5,225 nucleotides of DNA from an uncultured Eubacteriales bacterium (GTDB lineage Bacteria; Bacillota_A; Clostridia; Christensenellales; Aristaeellaceae), in assembly GCA_900321945.1 (NCBI GenBank), contig ONXY01000521.1:1-5225 (forward strand). Direction: 5' to 3'. Shown piece by piece: positions 1-5,067 of this stretch. The notes beneath the pieces were generated by a model. The model made no database searches. It saw nothing but the letters and a program-made list of their open reading frames with translations, and had not been told where the DNA came from. The position numbers were made by a program, and so were the translations under genes. The first letter of the stretch is position 1; each line of letters begins with the position of its first letter.

Positions 1-905
1 CCCAGCGCGTTGCCGACGAGAATCCCGCCGCCGCTGGCCAGGCCGTTGCACAGGCAGCATACCAGTTCGATCACGGAGGAGGCGACGGAATTGGCCGCCG
101 GCGCGTCCTGATCGATATGTCCCATAAAAGCGCTGTACGCGGTAAAGCCCACGCCCCAGAGCAGCCCCGCGCCCAGCAGGGGCAGCATGCAGCGGAAGAA
201 ATCCCTGGTCAGAACGGCGTTCCGGTGGAAGAAGCGGGAATAGTCCGGACGGATATAGTTTTTCCGGAAGGACAGCGCCACCGTCCAGATCAGCTCGGCC
301 GCCCGGGCGGTCAGCGTCGCGGCCGCCGCGCCCCGGACGCCCATGGGTTCGCCCGCCAGCCCGAAGATCAGCACGGCGTTCAGCACGATGTTGATGACCA
401 CGGCGGCGGAGCTGATAACCGCGGTATCCCCGGCGTGATCGCTGATTTTCAGCAGGCCGAGATAGCACTGGGAAAAGCCGGTCAGCAGATAGGACCAGGC
501 GGCGATTCTCAGGTATTCAGACGCGATCCGGTTCAGTTCCGGGTCGTTCGTGAAGGCCCTCATCATGATTTCCGGAAAGAATTCGCATGCGGCGAAGAAA
601 AGAACGGACGTCAGGCCGCACAGACGCAGCGCGATGGAGAAAACCCGGTTCACCGTGTCCTCGTCCCGTTTTCCCCAGTACTGAGCTCCGAGAATCACCA
701 GCGCCGCCACGACGGATGAAAGAACCATGTTCTGGAGAAACTGAAATTTGGACGCGAGGGAAACCGCGGCCATCGCGTTCTGCTCCACCCCGCCCAGCAT
801 CAGCGTATCGGCGACCCCGACGGCGGAAAGCATCAGGCTCTGCGCCGCGATCGGCAGCGCAAGTCTGGAGAGGTTGTTCATGAAAGTCCGGTCCGACAGC
901 ATCAT
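1..905 (-). CDS. MATE family efflux transporter, 3'-truncated by window edge
   Basis: Inner-membrane multidrug/toxic-compound exporter of the MATE family, which couples substrate export to Na+ or H+ entry. About 301 residues of the usual 440-460 are present; the C-terminal third lies beyond the left edge. The frame is open throughout on the minus strand. It begins with a short polar N-terminus (LSDRTFMNNLSRLALPIAAQ) and continues with alternating hydrophobic segments including VVAALVILGAQYWGKRD, a MATE-like loop. Around residue 190 it reads GEPMGVRGAAAATLTARAAE, matching the conserved G-x-x-GAA-x-AT pattern after TM6 of the family. Three in-frame ATGs compete (917, 905, 902). I chose 905 because GGGTGA lies 4 bases upstream of it, matching the extended anti-Shine-Dalgarno; 917 has no such site and abuts a hairpin. 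It lies about 45 bases after the small secreted protein gene, probably in the same transcript. The substrate cannot be told. Family call is firm; the start is less certain. Confidence 0.93.
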   Translation of the reverse strand, partial: MMLSDRTFMNNLSRLALPIAAQSLMLSAVGVADTLMLGGVEQNAMAAVSLASKFQFLQNMVLSSVVAALVILGAQYWGKRDEDTVNRVFSIALRLCGLTSVLFFAACEFFPEIMMRAFTNDPELNRIASEYLRIAAWSYLLTGFSQCYLGLLKISDHAGDTAVISSAAVVINIVLNAVLIFGLAGEPMGVRGAAAATLTARAAELIWTVALSFRKNYIRPDYSRFFHRNAVLTRDFFRCMLPLLGAGLLWGVGFTAYSAFMGHIDQDAPAANSVASSVIELVCCLCNGLASGGGILVGNAL

Positions 906-918
906 CGCTTCACCCATC

Positions 919-938
919 CCGCGGGAAATCGCCCGCGG
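919..938 (-). repeat. Perfect hairpin just upstream of the MATE start codon
   Basis: Inverted repeat with 7-base arms (CCGCGGG / CCCGCGG) and a 6-base loop. It fills most of the gap between the stop codon at 951 and the MATE start. No T-run follows on the minus strand, so it is not a standard intrinsic terminator. It touches the alternative start at 917 and sits a few bases upstream of the proposed GGGTGA ribosome site, so it could modulate translation or stabilise the downstream message. Function is inferred only. Confidence 0.45.
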
Positions 939-950
939 TTCTTCCCCGCG

Positions 951-1370
951 TCAGTTTTTAACGACGCGCAGCAGCCATTCGCCGTATGCGCGCTCCGTAA
1001 TCATTTCAAAGCCGGCGTCAAAGCCGTAACCGTCCGGGACCCTGAGTATCTGCACGTGATAGACGCCCGGGACGCCGTCGAAGACGGCGGTGCCGTTTTC
1101 GTCGGACTGAACCGGAACGCACATCGCGTCCGTGCAGAATATGAAGTATACCCCCGGAACAGGATCCCCGTTCTGATCCTTCACATGCAGGATATAAGCC
1201 TGCGGCGCGTCCTCGGTCAGAATGGGCTCCACGCACTCCGGGAGGTTGTCCGCGGCATCCCCCGGGCACGGCGTCTCCTCTCTTTTCTCAGAACCAGCCC
1301 CGTCCGCGGACGCGGCCGCGACGCACAGCGCCAGAGCCAGAACCGCCAGTATGGAAATCGCTTTTTTCAT
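951..1370 (-). CDS. Small secreted protein with SpaA/Cna-B-like (prealbumin-fold) domain
   Basis: Predicted exported protein of 139 residues. Residues 1-22 form a Sec signal peptide: MKK, a hydrophobic core (AISILAVLALALCVAAA), then an A-S-A cleavage site before D23. C16 is inside the core, but the LAL before it is a poor lipobox, so a lipoprotein is unlikely. A charged linker follows with C35 and C46. Residues 58-139 resemble one SpaA/Cna-B beta-sandwich: HVKDQNGDPVPGVYFIF, then DENGTAVFDGVPGVYHV, then VPDGY. The domain carries a C79-x4-C84 pair, and the glutamate that usually catalyses isopeptide formation (E in the E-x-x-x-P-x-G-Y signature) is I108 here. No LPxTG anchor or membrane tail is visible. 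A TTG at 1394 would add eight residues, but ATG 1370 begins a textbook signal peptide and has GGGAG about 10 bases upstream. It is co-directional with the MATE gene downstream. Specific function unknown. Confidence 0.8.
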   Translation of the reverse strand: MKKAISILAVLALALCVAAASADGAGSEKREETPCPGDAADNLPECVEPILTEDAPQAYILHVKDQNGDPVPGVYFIFCTDAMCVPVQSDENGTAVFDGVPGVYHVQILRVPDGYGFDAGFEMITERAYGEWLLRVVKN

Positions 1371-1401
1371 AAATCCGGTTCTCCCGTTTCTCAAATCGTT
1401 C

Positions 1402-1449
1402 GCCCGGAAGCGCCTCCTCCGGGCCTTTCCGGAGAAAATGTCTCCGGAA
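1402..1449 (-). promoter_or_regulatory. Structured 5' leader with two tandem hairpins
   Basis: On the minus strand, between the predicted transcription start (about 1450) and the ATG at 1370, there are two consecutive inverted repeats. The first (1427-1449) has perfect 9-base arms TTCCGGAGA / TCTCCGGAA with a 5-base loop. The second (1402-1424) has 7-base arms GCCCGGA / TCCGGGC and a 9-base loop that contains GGAGG. Neither is followed by a T-run. The first stem would lie at the extreme 5' end of the transcript, a place where stems protect against decay. I recognise no known riboswitch class. Confidence 0.4.
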
Positions 1450-1456
1450 TATCTGC

Positions 1457-1485
1457 ATTATACGGCATGGGCCGCGTAAAAACAA
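1457..1485 (-). promoter_or_regulatory. Sigma-A type promoter for the secreted protein/MATE operon
   Basis: On the minus strand a perfect -10 TATAAT (1457-1462) is preceded at 17 bases by TTGTTT (1480-1485), which matches the first three positions of the -35 consensus. The predicted start of transcription is near 1450, giving a leader of about 80 bases before ATG 1370. It lies downstream of the terminator at 1545-1594, consistent with a new transcription unit. Confidence 0.6.
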
Positions 1486-1544
1486 TGAAAAAGAAAACGG
1501 CGTCCGCGCCGCCGGCTGCGTCCGGTATCAGTTTTGCGGGCGCG

Positions 1545-1594
1545 AAAAAAAAGGCGCGGAAAACCCCGCGCCAGCGGCGTGGGGTTTTCCGCGC
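1545..1594 (-). terminator. Strong intrinsic terminator after the XRE gene
   Basis: Directly after the stop codon (1596-1598) the minus strand has a perfect 14-base stem (GGGGTTTTCCGCGC complement arms at 1554-1567 and 1581-1594). It continues inward for five more pairs, including one G-U, to a 3-base loop: about 19 pairs in all. A run of eight T residues on the minus strand (1545-1552) follows. The other direction has no T-run, so it acts on the minus strand only. A weaker GC hairpin followed by a T-rich stretch occurs further on, near 1498-1514, and may be a back-up. Confidence 0.88.
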
Positions 1595-1595
1595 G

Positions 1596-1790
1596 TCAGT
1601 CGTTCCAGAAAAGTTCGTCCAGCGTCCGGTCCAGCGCCTTGCAGATCGCGATGCACAGGTTGATCGTCGGATTGTAGTCTCCCTTCTCAATGGCGTTGAT
1701 CGTCTGACGGGACACGTTGCACAGCTGCGCCAGCTGCTCCTGGGAAAGATCCTTGGCCGCCCGGGCGGCCTTCAGCTTCAGGTTTTTCAT
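1596..1790 (-). CDS. Small XRE-family helix-turn-helix transcriptional regulator
   Basis: A 64-residue DNA-binding protein made of little more than one Cro/C1-type HTH domain. Residues 16-24 (SQEQLAQLC) form helix 2. Residues 26-37 (VSRQTINAIEKG) form the recognition helix and following turn. DYNPTINLCIAICKAL is the conserved helix 4-5 region, and the protein ends in a TLDELFW tail. This compact form, with the SRQT-INAIEKG-YNPT signature, is common in Bacillota and typically pairs with a small membrane protein gene, as here. ATG 1790 overlaps the upstream gene's TGA by four bases (ATGA), indicating translational coupling, and has AGAGG/GGAGG just upstream. It has no sensor domain, so its regulation probably depends on dosage or on the membrane partner (inference). 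It may autoregulate the promoter at 2374-2402. The family assignment is firm. Confidence 0.95.
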   Translation of the reverse strand: MKNLKLKAARAAKDLSQEQLAQLCNVSRQTINAIEKGDYNPTINLCIAICKALDRTLDELFWND

Positions 1791-2302
1791 TCCTCCGCCT
1801 CTTTTCTGTTCCGGATCGTCTTCACGATCAGGGCGGTCAGCAGGACCGTAAACCCGGCGGCCATCGCCGCAGGAGCCCCGCCCTGGAAAGTCAGCCTGCC
1901 GTTTTCCAGCATTTTACCCTCCGTCAGATTCCGGACGGTGACAAGAACCTCCGTCAGGACGACCAGGGAGAAGATCCAGAGATAACTTCCCGCTTTTCCG
2001 CGGATCGCCAGAAAGGCGTCGTGCAGGATGCAGTACGCCGCGAAAACGACCACGCTGATAAGCAGGGAGGCAAAAGCCGCGAAACCCGGGGTCGTCACGG
2101 TGAGCAGGCCCAGCTCCGAGAGCAGGATCAGGATCATCTGAATGAAAAGAGCCGTAAAGAATCCGATGCGGTACCCCGCGGCGCGGATCTTCAGCTGCAT
2201 TTCGTCATAATCCGCCGCTTTCCGGTTTTTCCGGGTCATATACCATGCCACAATCATTACGCCGGCCATCAGTCCGAGTGCAAATACAGAACCGCTGTTC
2301 AT
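1787..2302 (-). CDS. Five-segment integral membrane protein paired with XRE regulator
   Basis: Uncharacterised membrane protein of 171 residues. Hydrophobic segments are visible at about 4-22, 45-67, 74-92, 106-124 and 145-162, so five membrane passes are likely. Between the first and second is a cytosolic-looking stretch, MTRKNRKAADYDEMQLKIRAAG in composition, whose DEMQ-x2-IR-x3-Y-x2-GFF pattern resembles small membrane proteins encoded beside XRE regulators in Bacillota. The C-terminus is basic then acidic (RNRKEAEE). No catalytic or transport motif is recognised. ATG 2302 is preceded by AAGGAGG at a good distance, an excellent ribosome site. The downstream XRE gene overlaps by four bases, so the two are co-expressed and probably act together, perhaps as a membrane sensor and regulator or a self-controlled envelope protein; that role is inference. 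Confidence 0.85.
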   Translation of the reverse strand: MNSGSVFALGLMAGVMIVAWYMTRKNRKAADYDEMQLKIRAAGYRIGFFTALFIQMILILLSELGLLTVTTPGFAAFASLLISVVVFAAYCILHDAFLAIRGKAGSYLWIFSLVVLTEVLVTVRNLTEGKMLENGRLTFQGGAPAAMAAGFTVLLTALIVKTIRNRKEAEE

Positions 2303-2341
2303 GTGCTTCCTCCTTAAGTGCTGCAGTCGTCTCTTTCCGCC

Positions 2342-2360
2342 GGGAACCGGTCCGGTTCCC
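2342..2360. repeat. 19-base near-perfect palindrome at the start of the XRE operon transcript
   Basis: GGGAACCGG and CCGGTTCCC flank one central base. It begins a few bases downstream of the predicted transcription start (about 2367) and ends well before the ribosome site. It may be an operator for the operon's own XRE protein, a dimeric-site binder, or simply a 5' hairpin in the message. The sequence alone cannot decide between these. Confidence 0.45.
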
Positions 2361-2373
2361 TGAACTCATGAAC

Positions 2374-2402
2374 AGTGTACAGTATGTTTTTCTGTTTGTC
2401 AA
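2374..2402 (-). promoter_or_regulatory. Near-consensus promoter of the membrane protein/XRE operon
   Basis: On the minus strand a perfect -35 TTGACA (2397-2402) is separated by 17 bases from TACACT (2374-2379), which matches the -10 consensus at four of six positions. Upstream of the -35, to about 2436, the sequence is strikingly A/T-rich in a GC-rich window, resembling an UP element. The -10 lies within ACTGTACACTGT, which contains the direct repeat ACTGT; this could be a repressor contact site. Expected to be strong unless repressed. Confidence 0.72.
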
Positions 2403-2458
2403 GTATTTTTTACATATAGAATGAAAAATTTTCCAATCCGGTCTGCGGCCGGGCGCTG

Positions 2459-2482
2459 AAAAGAGCCGGCCCCGGCCGGCTC
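2459..2482 (-). terminator. Intrinsic terminator of the AraC-family gene
   Basis: On the minus strand a GC-rich stem with 9-base arms GAGCCGGCC / GGCCGGCTC and a minimal centre is followed by only four T residues (2459-2462). The 5' arm overlaps the last two bases of the regulator's stop codon (2481-2483). The short T-run makes it weaker than the 1545-1594 terminator, but the placement is typical. Confidence 0.65.
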
Positions 2483-3359
2483 ATTCCGTATAGTTGTCCG
2501 AAGGCATCAGCAGAGCCCGGTACTCCCCCGGCGCCATGCCTTTTTCAGCCCTGAACACCCGGTTGAAGCTGGAGATGCTCTGAAACCCGGAGAGCATCGC
2601 GATCTCTGTCAGCGTTCTCTCCTGATCGGCGAGCAGCTCCGTCGCTTTATCGAGCCGGATCATGTTCAGCCACTTGCTGTAGTTGAGCCCCGTGACATCC
2701 CGGAAAATCCGTGAAAAATAATCCCTGCTGATCCCGGCCATGGCGGCCATGGTACTCTGCGACAGATCGTCCGCCGTCAGATTGTTCTTGATATAATCCG
2801 TAACCATGAGCATCCGCCGCATCACCGTTCCGGTATAGCTGTGGGAATCCCCGCTCCGGATTTCGGGGACGAACTCTTCCCGGTGTTCGTCCAGCACCAG
2901 CATGAACTCCATCAGCAGCATGCAGCAGCGGAGTTCGCGGTCGGGCCCGGCGGCAAGGAAAACCTCCTTCATCCTGTCGGCGATGGTCCTGAGTCTGGCA
3001 ACCATCTGCGGATGCGAGTGAACGCACAGCACGTGAAGGTTTCTGTAAAAATGCATGATCCGCTGAAGATCGAACAGCGTGTTGATGAACGCGTTGCTGA
3101 ACTGGATAATCAGCGATTCCTTCCTGTCCGCGTCGATGATCGCGTGCATTTCCATCGGCCAGATCAGCAGAAAATCCCCCTCGGACAGCTCGTACGTATT
3201 CCGGTTGACCATGAAAACGTTGGTCGTTCCGGGACCCACCAGAACGATCTCGCCGTAGGAATGCCAGTGGCTCTGATAGCTCCGCTCCTTGTACCCCGTG
3301 GACAGGTTGAACGCGCTCACGCGGTCGAACCCGTAGTTTTCATACTGACTGTAATCCAT
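2481..3359 (-). CDS. AraC-family transcriptional regulator with cupin sensor domain
   Basis: A 292-residue regulator, the usual length for two-domain AraC proteins. Residues about 15-90 form a cupin-type ligand-binding domain: HWHSYGEIVLV (H31, H33, E37) is the first cupin motif and GDFLLIWPMEMH (61-72) the second. Residues 100-170 form a helical linker that likely mediates dimerisation. Residues 185-285 are the paired HTH domain: LTADDLSQSTMAAMAGISRD (HTH1), then TLTEIAMLSGFQSISSFNRV (HTH2), ending in the family signature F-x-R-x-F-x4-G-x-x-P-x-x-YR. It is cytoplasmic and DNA-binding, probably sensing a sugar or oligosaccharide. It is transcribed divergently from the GH10 gene, whose promoter region it most likely controls (inference from arrangement). 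ATG 3359 gives the expected cupin N-terminus; an AGGA lies close upstream. The effector is unknown; xylo-oligosaccharide is the natural guess. Confidence 0.95.
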   Translation of the reverse strand: MDYSQYENYGFDRVSAFNLSTGYKERSYQSHWHSYGEIVLVGPGTTNVFMVNRNTYELSEGDFLLIWPMEMHAIIDADRKESLIIQFSNAFINTLFDLQRIMHFYRNLHVLCVHSHPQMVARLRTIADRMKEVFLAAGPDRELRCCMLLMEFMLVLDEHREEFVPEIRSGDSHSYTGTVMRRMLMVTDYIKNNLTADDLSQSTMAAMAGISRDYFSRIFRDVTGLNYSKWLNMIRLDKATELLADQERTLTEIAMLSGFQSISSFNRVFRAEKGMAPGEYRALLMPSDNYTE

Positions 3360-3452
3360 AATCCTGCCCCGTTTCCGGACCGGACGCGGCCGGATCGGGC
3401 CGTCCTTTCGTATATGATTCCGGCGCCGCGGAAATGAAATGGTTCCTTTTCT

Positions 3453-3481
3453 ATTAAAGCGCAGAGCGGAAACCGCGTCAA
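3453..3481 (-). promoter_or_regulatory. Promoter of the AraC-family regulator
   Basis: On the minus strand TTGACG (3476-3481) and TTTAAT (3453-3458) each match their consensus at five of six positions, with a 17-base spacer. Predicted start near 3446 and a leader of about 87 bases, which contains a bulged GC hairpin (arms at 3382-3391 and 3398-3405). This looks like a constitutive or autoregulated housekeeping promoter. Confidence 0.65.
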
Positions 3482-3487
3482 GTTTTT

Positions 3488-3522
3488 CGGCGGGTTTTTC
3501 CCGCCGCTTTCAGCCGCGGCGG
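3488..3522. repeat. Overlapping inverted repeats in the AraC/GH10 divergent spacer
   Basis: CGGCGGG - TTTTT - CCCGCCG (3488-3506) is a perfect 7-base-arm inverted repeat. Its right arm can pair alternatively with GCGGCGG at 3516-3522 (arms 3501-3507 and 3516-3522). The element lies between the two divergent promoters, just upstream of the regulator's -35. It may be a protein-binding site; as RNA it would not normally be transcribed from either promoter described here. Confidence 0.35.
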
Positions 3523-3559
3523 ATATGCCGCAAAAAGTAGGAAGCGGAAAGCCAAAAAA

Positions 3560-3614
3560 TGGAAAGTTTTCTCTCCGGAACGGTATAGAATAAATTGTGG
3601 AAAGTATTCCGGAA
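3560..3614 (+). promoter_or_regulatory. GH10 promoter region: -10-like box flanked by a direct repeat
   Basis: A TATAGAAT block (3584-3591; TAGAAT matches the -10 at five of six) has no recognisable -35 at 16-18 bases upstream. On either side lies an imperfect direct repeat: TGGAAAGT-T-TTC...CCGGAA at 3560-3580 and TGGAAAGTATTCCGGAA at 3598-3614. The second copy is four bases shorter. A further GGAAAG occurs at 3546-3551. A weak promoter beside repeats and a divergent AraC gene fits activator-dependent transcription, but the downstream copy also overlaps the start of the message and the AAGGAG ribosome site begins inside it. Exact sites are tentative. Confidence 0.4.
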
Positions 3615-3627
3615 GGAGAGAAACGGA

Positions 3628-4851
3628 ATGAGTCGGAATGATCTTGCTCACCGCCGGGCGGAAGCGCGGCTGCGCGTCCTGAATCCGGACGGAACGCCCG
3701 CGGCCCGCCGGTCCGTACGCGTGGATCAGGTTTCCCACAGTTTTCTGTTCGGCTGCGGCGCTTTTGACGCGGTGGAACTGATGAAAACACGCGACAGGGA
3801 AAAATGCGCCTTCCTGCTGGAGAGGATGGAGAAGTGGCTCGCGCTGTTCAATTACGGTACGCTTCCCTTCTACTGGGGCCGGTACGAGCCGGAGGAAGGA
3901 AAAACCGCGTACCGCGAAACCATGGCGGCCGCCCGCTGGCTCCGTGAAAAGGGGGTTCAGGTCAAGGGGCACCCGCTTTGCTGGCACACCGCCTGCGCGC
4001 CGTGGCTGATGAAGTATTCCAACGGGGAAATTCTGCGCCGCCAGCTTGAGCGCATTCATCGGGACGTAACGGCCTACAGGGGCGTGATCGATCTGTGGGA
4101 CGTTATCAACGAGGTGGTCATCATGCCGGTGTTCGACCGGTATGACAACGCCGTAACCCGGATCTGCCGGGAGCAGGGACGGATCGGCCTGGTAAAGCAG
4201 GTGTTTGCCGCCGCGAAGGAAAGCAGTCCGGATGCGGTTCTGCTGATCAACGATTTCAACACCGGCGAGGAGTACGCGGAGCTGATCGAAGGCCTGCTGG
4301 AGGCGGACGTTCCGATCGGGGCGATCGGCATTCAGAGTCATCAGCATCAGGGCTTCTGGGGCCCGGAAAAGCTGCGCCGGGTCCTGGAACGTTTCTCCCG
4401 CTTCGGCCTTCCGATTCATTTTACGGAGAATACCCTGGTCTCCGGTAAGATCATGCCCGCTCACATCGTTGATCTGAACGATTATCAGGTGGACGAGTGG
4501 CCCAGCACGCCGGAGGGCGAGGAACGGCAGGCCCGGGAGATCACGGAAATGTATTCCGTCCTTTTCGCCCATCCGCTGGTGGAGGCGATAACGACCTGGG
4601 ACTTTAACGACGGCTGCTGGCTGAAGGCTCCCTCCGGCTTCGTCCGCGGAGACAACAGCGAAAAGCCTTCCTGGTATGCCCTGCGGGAGCTGATTCACGG
4701 GGATTGGGAAACCCATCTGGACGCGGTCACGGACGAAGAGGGTTTCCTCTCGTTCACGGGTTTCAAAGGCGGCTACACGCTGCAGGCTGATTCGGGAAAG
4801 GCGTCCTTCAGTCTGACGGGCGCTCTGGACGCCGCGCTGCGTCTGGAATAA
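3628..4851 (+). CDS. Intracellular glycoside hydrolase family 10 enzyme (endo-1,4-beta-xylanase type)
   Basis: Hydrolyses beta-1,4-xylosidic bonds with retention. The 407 residues comprise a short beta-rich N-terminal segment (about 10-45, R-x-R-VLNPDGTPAARRSVRVDQ), a TIM-barrel catalytic domain (about 45-360) and a beta-rich tail (about 364-407, with FTGFKGGYTL). Acid/base is E162 in WDVINEVV; nucleophile is E267 in LPIHFTENTLVSG. Other GH10 landmarks are KGHPLCWH (113-120), IGIQSHQH (233-240) and the aromatic ITTWDFND (321-328). The classic N-x-x-KW of strand 3 is replaced by TLPFYW (78-83), and the nucleophile context is TEN rather than TEL/TEF-D, marking an atypical subgroup. There is no signal peptide or membrane anchor, so it is predicted to be cytoplasmic, acting on imported short xylo-oligosaccharides. 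ATG 3628 was chosen for AAGGAG nine bases upstream; an upstream TTG at 3595 would cover that site. Divergent from the AraC regulator. Exact substrate is inferred from the family. Confidence 0.95.
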   Translation: MSRNDLAHRRAEARLRVLNPDGTPAARRSVRVDQVSHSFLFGCGAFDAVELMKTRDREKCAFLLERMEKWLALFNYGTLPFYWGRYEPEEGKTAYRETMAAARWLREKGVQVKGHPLCWHTACAPWLMKYSNGEILRRQLERIHRDVTAYRGVIDLWDVINEVVIMPVFDRYDNAVTRICREQGRIGLVKQVFAAAKESSPDAVLLINDFNTGEEYAELIEGLLEADVPIGAIGIQSHQHQGFWGPEKLRRVLERFSRFGLPIHFTENTLVSGKIMPAHIVDLNDYQVDEWPSTPEGEERQAREITEMYSVLFAHPLVEAITTWDFNDGCWLKAPSGFVRGDNSEKPSWYALRELIHGDWETHLDAVTDEEGFLSFTGFKGGYTLQADSGKASFSLTGALDAALRLE

Positions 4852-5067
4852 TCCGGGCGGAAACCGGCCCGCGGGGCACGATCGGAGCTGCGGGAACGCT
4901 TCCGCCGTGATTTCCCCGCGCGTTCACTCCCTGTCTGTTCAGGCCGCGCCGCGGAGGAAGAAAAAAGAGGAACCAGAAGGATGGACAAGACCGTAAAACA
5001 CTGTCTGATCAGCCGCGAAGGCCGTCTTTTCCGCCGGAAGGCGGAATCCGGGCGGAGGCGTCTGACC
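4852..5067 (+). other. Spacer between GH10 and the second MATE gene
   Basis: This stretch holds short GC-rich inverted repeats (for example GCGG(G)AA / TTCCGC near 4890-4906) but none followed by a T-run, so no intrinsic terminator is evident. I see no convincing -35/-10 pair. An A/G-rich patch (about 4953-4980) precedes ATG 4981, and GGAGG at 5054-5058 precedes ATG 5068. The frame from 4981 to 5067 is open and continuous with the MATE gene, so part of this region could be coding. Confidence 0.4.

Noticed and set aside
117..719. 200-codon open frame on the plus strand
   Set aside because: Shadow of the MATE gene on the minus strand; the translation is Gln/Arg/Gly/His-rich with no domain pattern.
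1056..1985. 309-codon open frame on the plus strand
   Set aside because: It crosses the secreted-protein gene, the promoter, the long terminator, the XRE gene and part of the membrane gene, all well supported on the other strand, and its translation resembles no protein family.
2841..3437. 198-codon plus-strand open frame opposite the AraC gene
   Set aside because: Antisense shadow of a clear AraC-family protein; no ribosome site or domain.
3454..3467. Possible catabolite-responsive element (AAAGCGC core) over the regulator's -10
   Set aside because: Only the left half resembles the consensus; the right half does not complete the pseudo-palindrome.
3478..4716. Open frame of 412 codons on the minus strand, antisense to the GH10 gene
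   Set aside because: It has no recognisable domain, is rich in Pro/Arg/Ala low-complexity composition and mirrors the strongly supported GH10 frame; long antisense openness is expected in GC-rich coding DNA.
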